From Sistotremastrum niveocremeum HHB9708 (Eukaryota; Basidiomycota; Agaricomycetes; Sistotremastrales; Sistotremastraceae): DNA of 64,000 nucleotides. The position numbers were made by a program, and so were the translations under genes. The DNA is taken from NCBI GenBank assembly GCA_001630475.1, contig KV419396.1:248001-312000 (forward strand), written 5' to 3'. How positions within the stretch are numbered: the stretch's first letter is position 1; every line of letters begins with the position of its first letter. Below the pieces are notes generated by a model, which was not told where the DNA came from, did not search any database, and saw only the letters and a program-made list of their open reading frames with translations. Positions 36,597-47,000 of the stretch are shown piece after piece.

Positions 36597-38545
36597 TCAC
36601 TCGTTTAACAGAATGACGTACCTCAGGGCGGTCTGCGGGCTCGGTGCTCGCAACGTTGGGTTCAGCTTCGATGCGTTCATCGGTAAGCGTTTCGGAATTA
36701 TCGACAATGGAGTCGTTCCTGAAAGTGTGTCAGCGTTGGAGCGAGGGTGAATAGGGGGGGAGGCGTTGGCTTGCCTTCTCGAAGATGGATCTCTTCTCAA
36801 GTTCGGATAGCTCCTCATGAGTCCGAAATGGAACGAGCTCCAATAAATGGCTGCGTAGTTGTGAGATGTGTAGAGATCGTCCCATCCCATCAAATACGAC
36901 ATGACCATCGGCGCAGCGATTTCTTGTCGACTATTCAACGAGTTGGCGCATCGGAAAAGCAGTATGCGAGCTGCATCTCTAATGCCGCGGACATCTATCT
37001 CGCTTCGAACATCGGTGTACGCATAAGCTCGAGACGCCAATGCCGACACATTGAAACCCCGCCCTTGTTTCTTGGCAATATATCCCGTCGTGTAGTATGT
37101 TATATTGCATGTCTCGCGCCCGTTCGTCAGGAGCTTTCCATCGTTGTTGCAACGAATATTCTGACTGATAGCCGGAACGTATGCATTAACCTTGTCGTGA
37201 AGTCTGCGAGGTCCCCACGTGCCATCAGCATTGACGAACTCCACCTCGGACAGTTTAAAGGGTGCTCTGCGTTTGCATTTAGTCTTTCCGAACTTGTCAA
37301 ACGTTAGACATTTCTCCGTCGAACAGACATGAATCTGTTTAGTGCGCACGACCCTGCTCTCCAAAGACGCCAACTGCTCTTCCCAGTTCGGTGAATCCGG
37401 GTCCGGAATCCGAGAGTAAGCCACCTGCGGTTCCTTCACGTGGCTCCGCGTCTCTTCAACGGTCGACAAGCCAGGGACCCATGCTCTTATGTGCGTTTTG
37501 ATGAAAATTTTCATTTTCTCTCTGAAATTTTCGCTTGCTAGGAGCGTATCAAACTGTGCAGCAGAAGGGTTATTCTGTAGCCACAGTAACACGTGAAAAT
37601 GCAGGGTCCCCCGTCCTTGACTTTCCACTACTCCAAAGTATGCCTTTAGCTGTCCGAAAATCCCTGTCTTCGAATGGACATGTCCCATGGAAGTCACACT
37701 CATCCCGAATAAGTGTTCTAGTATTGCTCCGATGACCAAATGGAAGAACTGAGCTGCTGCAAAGGGATCGTTCGCTACGTTGAAAGCGCGTTTAGCAGCA
37801 TTGGGTCCGCTGAACGGCAAGTTATTCATATCAATATCTTCACCGGCCAAGATCTGGACGATGGGATCGTTTAGATCATCGGGGTTTATGGTTAGCCATA
37901 GGTTCGGAGGATTAAGGTACATCGAAGTACTCCATATCTGACTGCGCCATCGCAGACGAGACATGTCCGACCCCTGAATTCGACCCCCTATGACTCGTAA
38001 GTGTCTCTTCAATGTGCGAATAGCCGGGTCTGGATGTGACACTCCGTGCTCCTCCTGTTCTGTGGCTCTGTCCAGCTGACTTTTGTCAATTACGGTGAGT
38101 ATTCGGGCATCTCGATCAAAAGACCGGCGTTGCATTTGCAGTTTAGCAGATTTTAACGTGTCCCGCCGTTGTTGGATCCCAAACGCAACGAAGGCAAATA
38201 TCGGATGGACTCTGAACCGTCGGTCGTGGTATTCAAGCGCCCACCGTACGTGGTCTTTGAAACTGACCGGTACCTCTCGGTCGGCCTCTATCCCACCTCG
38301 TCCAAAAGGGAAGAGCACCGGGAATGCTCTCTCGAAATAATTAGAGCGACGAGGATTGAATGCCCGATGTTCGCCAGACTGTGGCCTTCCGAACGTGTTG
38401 GCAAACCTGCGTCCGTGAGTAACGATATAGGAACCTTCGTGATCTGGAGAATGGAGGTTTTCGTAGCCCCATTTCATCAACTCTGACATTGGCATGTCGC
38501 TGAGGGTCATGTCTATGCATCCCGTATGCTGTAACGGTATGACAT
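36597..38545 (-). CDS. Helitron Rep (HUH endonuclease) region
   Basis: The Helitron_like_N domain is readable: RAFPVLFPFGRGGIE, LWLTINPDDLNDPIVQILAG, FFHLVIGAILEHLFG, then the HUH motif in GRGTLHFHVLLWLQN and the tyrosine motif NITYYTTGYIAKKQGR. These make the single-strand nicking and joining site of the rolling-circle transposase. The C-terminal end is spliced into the helicase block by a GC-AG intron (AG|GCAAGCC near 36773) followed by a GT-AG intron after ADRPE. Upstream coding sense (DSDVIPLQHTGCIDMTLSDM) continues to the DUF6570 block through an in-frame stop. Confidence 0.9.
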
Positions 38546-39954
38546 CACTGTCCTCTGAGGGCCTCTCTCAACAAATGCGGGGAATGTCTGAAAGAATGCA
38601 CTGACGCTCGGTATTGGTGTTGTTCTCGTCCACGTCTAATGATCATGTTAGAATTCGCTATACGCGTGAAGATCATTCTGTTCTTACCCATTGTATGGTC
38701 ATCGATTCCATCGTCCTCTCCGTCTGGGACGTAACTTGTATTCTCCGCTCCTATCCTCGACTCATCCGTCTCGTGTTGCACAGATGCTAGCAACTCCTCG
38801 GGTACGTCGTCTTCGGGCAGTCTTGCGAGTGTGTCCTCCGATATGTTGATATCGCCGTAATAAGAATGGTTATTTCGCTTCAACCAGAGTAACGCGGTCC
38901 GCACTGCTTCCCGTCTTACACGGAAGGTCTGAAGCAGCCAGTTCTTAGGCAATGGTAGCCTGCTTATCAGAGTGATGGACAGAACCGACGCTAGGGCCTC
39001 CGGTCTCCGGGGAAGGATATTTCCCTGAAGCATGTCGATGATCTTCGACTGATCGAGGTCGTAACTGGTGACGTTTCCTCTCATGCAGTTCTGCATGGTG
39101 GAAGGATCACGCCCTCGTTTATCCTTCGGCCATAACTTAGCGACGAAAACCCTCGGATACGCTAATCCAATGAGTAAATGCTCAGGCAGCGTCAGACGAC
39201 GTAGCTCAACCGGAGACTCTCCTATCCACATACGGTTCGCCAGAGATAAGCGAGGAGGGTGCGGCGTAGCCGATGAGCATAAGCTCTTCCAGCATTCGCC
39301 ACACACGTCGAGAAACGGTATGTCCGAATGCCAGCGAACACCAGACCGTTCTAATAGGAGGCCTCCTGTAAGACGATGCTCAGGATGTTGTTCAGAAGGT
39401 TGTAGACGTTCCTTGTTGGGGACCTCTGACATTGGTATGCCCTCTTTCGCGAAAAGGTTTATGGCCCGTCTGCGAGCGCATACTGCGCATATTTTCTCCA
39501 GCAGACGGTCTGGGCCGGTGGCATGATAAAAGGCTCTGTACGCGCCTTTCATTTCCGTCTTCGACGGGAGATCCAAGAATTTAGAAATATCGCTGATGGT
39601 ATCAGTATCGCCTGGAGTCTCAGCCGTACGTTGGGTGGTAGGGTTTCTTGCTCGAACGAGCACTCTTTGCTGAGCGGCTCTGATCCTTCGTAACTGTGCA
39701 CGCTGAGCCTGTTGATCGACCTTGTTCGCGTGCGCACGGCGAAGCTCTAGTTGATTTTCTGCGCACAGTCTGCGGCACGCGATTTCCAACAAATCCTTGC
39801 TGCGACGTTCCTCTCGATTGAACGTATCGTTGAAGTTGACTGACAGTGCTCGACGTATTTCAGTCACGGTTAGCTTATGCGCGACATCTGCGATGTCCAT
39901 GTCGTCCATATGTTCTGTGAAATTGCAGGTCAGCATCATTCGACAGTAATGCAC
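38545..39954 (-). CDS. Helitron DUF6570-containing N-terminal region
   Basis: About 440 codons. A Cys-containing segment (KICAVCARRRAINLFAKEGI; ICGECW-like FLDVCGECWKSLCS) precedes the DUF6570 block with LPEHLLIGLAYPRVFVAKLW, MRGNVTSYDLDQSKIIDMLQ and LTEHLL-type repeats ending LPEDDVPEELLASV. This layout (Cys pairs plus DUF6570 before the Rep) is frequent in basidiomycete Helitrons. An intron at about 38691-38641 joins DDHTM to DVDENNTNTERQ. The first exon is unsure; an acceptor at about 39916 suggests another exon lies to the right. Confidence 0.8.
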   Translation of the reverse strand: MHYCRMMLTCNFTEHMDDMDIADVAHKLTVTEIRRALSVNFNDTFNREERRSKDLLEIACRRLCAENQLELRRAHANKVDQQAQRAQLRRIRAAQQRVLVRARNPTTQRTAETPGDTDTISDISKFLDLPSKTEMKGAYRAFYHATGPDRLLEKICAVCARRRAINLFAKEGIPMSEVPNKERLQPSEQHPEHRLTGGLLLERSGVRWHSDIPFLDVCGECWKSLCSSATPHPPRLSLANRMWIGESPVELRRLTLPEHLLIGLAYPRVFVAKLWPKDKRGRDPSTMQNCMRGNVTSYDLDQSKIIDMLQGNILPRRPEALASVLSITLISRLPLPKNWLLQTFRVRREAVRTALLWLKRNNHSYYGDINISEDTLARLPEDDVPEELLASVQHETDESRIGAENTSYVPDGEDDGIDDHTMGKNRMIFTRIANSNMIIRRGREQHQYRASVHSFRHSPHLLREALRGQ

Positions 39955-42000
39955 AGAGAAATCTTGATGCTCACCCTGCTCCCTAGTTGCAACAAAATAA
40001 TTGCTCGCAGTTCAACCGCTTTACGCTCAATACAGCATATAGGGTGCGTGACTTTGCGATATGCGAAGCACAGACGACACAGGCGAGTAACTCAAAGGAT
40101 TTTATTCTCTTTAACCCCTCCACCCCCACACACACGCTCGCTCGAGATCCAACGGCGATCTACATATCGGGTTGTAATGTTTCCTTCGCAACAACTATCT
40201 CTGTGTCCTATCTACGAGGACGGCCTGGTAGATTCAATCTGCCGTTCCACCAGGACATCGATCTCATCCGATCGTTTTACGCTACATATTTCGAACCTTC
40301 TGTGTTTCGACACTTCAAGCTACACCCCCGGTCTCGATGAATGCACGAAACGTTGCCCCAAGATCTTCGAATCCTTTCTATTTCCGGTTACACATAGTCT
40401 GTGTCTCGTCATGCCGGGATACCCTCTTGACGATCTTTGGATTTACACTTGACGACGCTTGCGAATACGTCAAGTCGACGTATTCGTGTGCTACCCTGTC
40501 GGTGAACGTACGAACGGATAGCTAGAATACCGCGTCAATATTGAACTTTGGTCCTTGCTTCTGATTCTTGCCATGTTTCTTGTTTCTATTGACACGAGCC
40601 CGACAGCATCTGACCTAAGATGGGGCGTTGCTATAGATTCTCTGTTCGCTGTGGTTATACGGCATCACATACTCCGGGAGTGGGGTCCCTTTGAAAACCG
40701 TATGACGGTAACCTTTCTCCATCTATACTTCGTCTTTTCTTGAGAGCGCGCCCTGCAGTATGTGCGTATATGGCTGGGATACGCTCAGGGATCCTCCAGG
40801 TATATCATTGCTTGTGATCGAGTGGCCTTGTTTTCTTAGCCTTGCACAAATTAGATTTCCTAATGACATCGTCAACGGTCTTTTCCGGGAGGAAAAAAAA
40901 AACAGGTCCGGGCCTTCTGTACTGTCAATTCCGGCAATGAACATGTTCACGCGATGCAGCTACAATGTGTCACACGATTCGTCGGGAGGTTGCGGCGCAC
41001 TCGAGGTCACTATCGATGTCAAGCCTCGGCAGTTGGCAAAGAGATGCGTATGAAGAAATCGCGATCCATATGAGAACCATCGAATACTTCTACGACTTGC
41101 TCCGTAAGATTGATCACCATCTCGCTAGTTACATTGTAGCACAAACGGTAAGCAACTGGGTACGGATTTTAGCGTGTCACGTGCTCGCGCGTCAGAAGAA
41201 TATCAGGTACCGTGAATCCGAGAGACAAGACTACGGTGTTCATTGGTATTTCCACGGGGGCGCGTAAGTGTTGCCGCGCATCGTTCACGACTTCGACATT
41301 CCTGTCATCCATTGGGCTCGACTTTCAAGGTTCCATAAAACAATTTGCCGAATAATCCAAAACAAAATAAATAAATAAAGCAACCGTTCCGGATTCTATG
41401 ACGCGTTGGACGGCGTATATACTCTTCACGCCATACGTATGATCTAAAATATGCATTTCCTGGACTCCCCGAACGACGCACGATATTCAGTTCCGACTTC
41501 CTTACATCTATATTTAGACGGAGGAACAATTCGTAGCACATGGAATAAATAACGGAAGGTTTACCCGGATAATGACTATGCTCGTTTCCGCTCGCGTCGG
41601 ATTTCGTTTTGTTTGAGGGAACAAGGGAAGGGATAGCACCTTGGGGAGAGAAGTTTTCTCTTGTTTGTTCCGGCTCGAGACGCGGAGCGCCGTCAAATCT
41701 TGTGCTTAGTCATCTTCTGTTCGCTGGACATCGGCGTCGTTTCATGCTTGTACTTTGGACCTTGTTTGAGTACTGCATGCTACATCCTCATTGCTCGAGG
41801 CGTATAAAGAGATGCTCACTGACATGCATTCTCTGTATCGAGCCCCCTTATCTGCCTTGCTTGTCTAGCGGTCTTTCTCTGCCTTCGGTACGATAACTCT
41901 ACTGCTTTTCCGCGTCAGAGTATTGCTGAGCACACGTACTTTGACAGACACCGTTGTTCACGCGTCCCCGATAATCACCTACAGTTCAATCTCCAACTTT
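39955..42000. other. 2-kb stretch without a supportable gene
   Basis: Probably holds the first exon, promoter and 5' terminus of the Helitron, since that end points this way. Open frames are short and unrecognised (for example 40555-40743, hydrophobic). I could not find a TC-type 5' end that is convincing. Confidence 0.4.
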
Positions 42001-43212
42001 ATGCAGAGCGACGTAAGTTCTTCGAAGACGCCGACTTGTAGGATACTGCTAATTCGACGATTCACAGATGACCGATTTGACGCTCAAGCGAAAAGCGCCT
42101 ACTTCTGCATCATCCTCCGATGACGAAGGAGCGACTGAGCAGACGATCAGAGGTTCCTCAGTTGCCGTGGACGACGCCGAGGGTGCGGGTGCCAATCAAG
42201 AGGATCCTCCGTCCTACGTCAACGACACCCCCGAGGAGATCGATCGTCCTGCGACTCCCATCTACCCTCCCAAATATCGCGAAGTCCTGTCCGTATTCCG
42301 GGATGATTTTCTCTACCCCGGCGACCCGGACTTCATGCTCAATGTCTCTTGGCATGATGCTGGGTTCAAGAAGATACTCGTCGATAAGAAGGCCTCTGAT
42401 CATAAGCGGATGGTGGTCGCCGAGTTGAACGCCGTAGGCGAGATATCGCCCACGGATTGTTTCCTCCGCCCGGACGGTCTTTTCACGGGAGGCGCGGGTT
42501 ATACTAAGGATGGGGTGGCCTTTGAGCGTCCTCTCTCTGGATGCAAGGGTAATTTTGTGCTGGTTCAACCTACTGAACCGCCTTTTGACGTCGAGTGGAA
42601 CCCGGTCCATACCAATCTTATGCGTGTCGTTCAAAACGCACCTCGCAACACTAAGAACACTTTCGAGACGTGCGTCCGCAACTTGGGGAAATCCTTGTAT
42701 TTTCGTCACAATTGGTTCGAGGTTTGTTATCTGTGTCGTACTTTTAAAAGGAGGCTAATTTGTATATGTCCAGGAACTGAACGTAGCAGACCCTTATTTT
42801 AAACCGAATACCGAAGGTAAGTCTCCCGTCGAAGAGCATGCATGTCATTATTCATAGAGAACCAGATCCTTTCCAAGTATACGATATCTTCAACTGGCCG
42901 ACTCCGACAGCCGTTGCTGCCGATCATATAATCCCTCTTCGCGAGACGCATCGCACTCGTCCTTTGCGTGCATGGGACATAGAGGGTCAGCCCATCCCTC
43001 CCGAGGATTATGTTAGGAAGCTACCTGGCGCGATGGTCAGGATCACCTTTACCCTTGTTCGCAATGCGTTCAGAGGAAGAGACGTATTCTCGTTCGATAT
43101 CGTTGAGATGGAGGTTCTCCGGGAGCCCGTGGCTCTGGTCAGCTCCCCTAGCAAGCTCTTCAACCCTGGACACACGACCCCGTCCCGCTCTCGTAGTGCT
43201 ATGGCCCATTGA
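42001..43212 (+). CDS. orphan four-exon gene beside the Helitron
   Basis: Exons 42001-42012, 42068-42721, 42774-42816 and 42860-43212 join in frame to 353 aa beginning MQSDMTDLTLKRKAPTSASS. An acidic/Ser N-terminus of about 50 residues precedes a compact-looking domain: YREVLSVFRDDFLYPGDPDF, MLNVSWHDAGFKKILVDKK, DVEWNPVHTNLMRVVQNAP, then LNVADPYFKPNTEEPDPFQV and IPPEDYVRKLPGAMVRITFT. There is no signal peptide and no transmembrane segment; the protein looks soluble, possibly nuclear. No family is recognised. Position suggests Helitron cargo or a neighbouring dispensable gene. The first tiny exon is optional; ATG 42068 is the next start. Confidence 0.65.
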
Positions 43213-44023
43213 GCGGACAGTTTACGATGCTTGGCGTTGCATCACGTAAGCCAAAAACCAACTTTTCCGGCATGTATCTGACGACATTGTTATCGCAGAG
43301 TCATTCGCGTGTTCTAAATTCGACATTACCGAAGTGTCCAAATTTAACTCCAAAAAAAGAAGGAAGATTCAAAAAGGCAAAAAAAGAAGAAAAATATAGA
43401 ATAAACAAAAAAAAAAAAATCGACTCTATTGGTCAATCGTTAAAATACTGTTGACTATCTGGACTTTGTATCTAGCTGAATATGTAGTCTGTACGACGCG
43501 GCCGAGTGTTATTGTAACGGCTGTTCAATATGACGTGTGGTCATGTTTGTCAAAAGCCCGTTAGACGCTGTTAGCTTGATGACGTGGCCACTTGAAGGCT
43601 GGGAAACGGCATTGGGTACGGGTACTGACGGCGGACAAGGTCGTCGCCGGCTTGCCGGCGCCCCTCGAGTTCCCTCTATTCGTTTCATATACTTCTTAAG
43701 CTAATTTGCGAGAAGGGGACCGAAACCCAACGTTCCTTTTCACTCTGTAAAACGCTCTGTAAAACGGATTGCTTCCGCTGCATATGGTCAGCAAACGTGC
43801 CTGTGCACGATGCATTGCTCAGTCAGGTTCTTTACATGAATGTACTATGATACGAGTAGGAGAATAACGCTACATGAATGACTCATACAGTTGTAAAACC
43901 AATGGAAGTTGACAGCCAGGAGTGAGTTGCAGTATAAATAATGTGTCAGTGAGAGGGAACACGTTCTATACGTAGAATCTAAAGAAAGTGGTCAATGCTT
44001 GGGACCCAGAGTTGAAGATGACC
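43213..44023. other. intergenic, A-rich tract and a perfect GC hairpin
   Basis: An A-rich stretch (about 43350-43420) follows the orphan gene. At 43645-43660 CGCCGGC and GCCGGCG form a perfect 7-bp stem with a 2-nt loop. No gene is supported. Confidence 0.45.
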
Positions 44024-47000
44024 TTACTTCTTGTTAATTTGATACAGTAACAGATTGAGATTCATCTTCGCCATGCCATCGAATAGTGCCAATGTCACTT
44101 TGTCCTCAAATTGAGCATGTAGGAGGTCGTCCATGCGTAAATCGGCTGAAGCCATCAGGCTTGAGGTGCCCATGTTCAAGTTGTGAACCTCCAAAGTGAA
44201 CACGCCCACTTGATTTGAAGAGATTACGAAGTCAATGCGGTCGAATTGACGGGGAGAGAACTGGTCAATAGAGAGCAGAATGCCCTTGTCGTAAAGCCCT
44301 TGAGCACTATATCTGTAAGAGCCAAATTTTGGAGAAACACCGGTTTTCTGCAATTCGCGCAGGTGAAAGTATTGTTTCGTGAAAGGCATAACAAATCGCT
44401 TTTTTCTACAAAATATGTGAGCCGAGCAAATTCATAGAAGGACCAAAGAACGGTTACCCCTTGCCACGCTGCATAGTCTCCATTGCGGTGTCCACATAGC
44501 TGTGATAACTGCGAATTTGATCCAAGTAATGTTTCTTTCGCTCAGCGAGATGACTAAGGACTTCATGCATAGTCTTCATCTCGTTTTGACGTTCCATCCT
44601 CTTGCGATGTTTGCTGCGAACGTCCCCAGCGATAGCATTGAGAATTCCTTGATAACCATCCGCTCTCGTGACCTTGCCATGCTTCTCTAGTTGCAACAGG
44701 CACGAGATGGCATGCGCTTTGACTTCACGAAATGACAGACTGTTGGGGACGTAAGCCAAGAAATTTCGCCATACATTACCCGAACTTACGATTGAATGTC
44801 CTCAAGTCTGTATTGGCCCTCAGCTCCGCCAGTCGAGGGTAGTCTAGGCTGGCGGTTGCGTGCGTCATCCGCAGTAAGTTCACGCTCTACAATGACTTCC
44901 CAAAGACTTTCATGCTCTTCAGCCACAGGTTGCATGAGAGATTCAACGAGGTCCTTGGCAGGTTGGACTCGAAGAATCGCAAGAACGCTCCGTTTGGCTT
45001 GCACCCATAACGCCTTTTCTTCAGCATGAGGATCTGAGTAGCATATGAGCTTGTAGTCGGAGAACGCTGCACTGTGAATATACCTTGGACATGCGCAAAC
45101 CGATTCGTCAATGTAAGAGTTACAGCACGATCTCTAGCATCCTTCAATTCATCATTACCAAGGTTGGGGACTCCCCCGAGTTCGTGCAAAATGACGCGAA
45201 GTGCATCGTCATGTTGTGAGGCCTACGAAAGACTTAGAGCTGGACCGAGGGGGAGCTGTAGATGGACTCACGAGAATCTGCAGATTCTGCACCAAGAGGT
45301 TATGCATCGCGTAGACCTCGTTCGGGGATATCAAAATAGGTTTCGGCTGAGCAGCAACATCCAGGAATTCATGCGCATTTAGATGAACTTCAGGTTCTGG
45401 CACGTCAGCAACTGCATATGTGGTTAGTGGATTATCATTATAAGTGTTCAAACTGGAAGTTCAGACCTGCCGAGAACCACGATTGAACCTCTGGAATTGC
45501 TTTTTCGACGTATTCATTGAGCGGATACAACGAGAGAGTATCTTCTCCAAAACTGCTCCCTGACGTGATTTGTGTCAACATCTTAGATATTGACAACAAG
45601 TTCTTTCGGGGTAAAGGCGCGATGGTATCGGGCACTATATCATACATTTCAGGTGTCCTGAACGCTGGATCAGTAATGGTACCATATCTGAGTAGATGAA
45701 GCTTACACGATCGCCGGGTTTATATACCGATGATATATTGCACTACACACAGTCGCCAACAGAACGTCGTCAGGGTGCTCAGGGAATTTCGTCTAGTAAG
45801 GAACGTCATCAGCTCGGATAGCAGTTTTGACGAAGAACGAACTTGGAGAGAAATCAAGGCTTCCCGAGCAACGCAGCGAATTCCATAAGGCATCTTCCGC
45901 GTGGAGCCAACAATAGCTTTCACGAAACCTTTCGTAAACGCAAGCAGCTTCTGTAAATCTGGCAAGGGAGAATAAGCAAAAGCCACACGGGATGGAAGGG
46001 AACACTGACTCCTGATGTATTCGCCCCGTGTCTCCGGAAAATATATATTGATTGCATCATGGAAGGACACATCTTTGGGCACGGCGCTGACCTCCCCTGT
46101 GCGCATCTCCTCCACATTGATCCGATTACGGTGTATCTATCCTTTATCAGATGGCTTCAAAGACAATTCCAAAGCGAACACACCACAGCTGGATTCGTCT
46201 CGAGGTCTAGGTCATCTTGTTCAATTACCTCTCGAATAAGCTCTTGCAGGGTCTCTCGCACATAGATCATCAGTTTGGGGCGAACATACTGCACTGCAAT
46301 ATTAAGGTACATAGACGCCCTTAGAACGTCCTTAGGAACGCTTGCACCCAAACTCTCTTCATGAATGGCATACTGTGAAGAAAAGGTCAATTCTGAATCT
46401 GCTCTGAAAAAGCAAACCTCACTTGGAATAACTTTAGGAGGAGGTATTCCTCGCGACGATCTTGGCCGTACCCGAACAGTGTAAGGATTACTCGCTCCGT
46501 CATTTTCCGTGTCTTATCAGGAATTTCCGCTTTTGTCAATCGGAAGAACAAACGGGCTAGATATTCACCGTGTGTTTGAAGGAGATAAAAGAGTTGTTGA
46601 TAAAGTTCCAATTTTCGCTTGGTAGCATGATCAAGAGTGTTTGGGCCGGCGAATGGATCCCCATGAGCTGCGAGTACAGATGCACGTGCGGCATGAGCTG
46701 CGGCTGTGTCTGCGCCATGACGTCTACGAGCTTTGATGAGCTCTTCGAAACTTTTGACATTCTGCACGACGAGAGCGATCTTGACATCCAGCTCGCTGAC
46801 ATCGGTCTCCAGAGCTTGATTTTCACGGATATTTTCCACGACGCGCTTTCTCAGCCGTTCAACCTCTATCTCATCCTCGAAGTCGGCCTCGGAATCGTCA
46901 AGAAGGTGAACGAAGTTCTTAATTGTGCCAACGTTTACGTTCTTTCCCATTGTCAATTGCCGGTACTGTTCTCTGGTGTCCTTAGCGCGGAATAGAGATT

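Larger units (their letters stand above)
33957..39954 (-). mobile_element. Helitron (rolling-circle transposon), coding core
   Basis: Three consecutive minus-strand coding blocks make a fungal Helitron: a DUF6570-bearing N-part, a Helitron_like_N/HUH Rep block and a Pif1-like helicase. The coding frame joins across introns at about 38691-38641 (GT-AG), 36773-36721 (GC-AG) and 36596-36548 (GT-AG), suggesting one spliced RepHel message. One in-frame stop remains between the DUF6570 and Rep blocks (TGT TGA near 38570) unless an unseen splice removes it. Outer ends (5' TC, 3' CTRR) were not located, so the true element is larger than these bounds. Confidence 0.85.
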
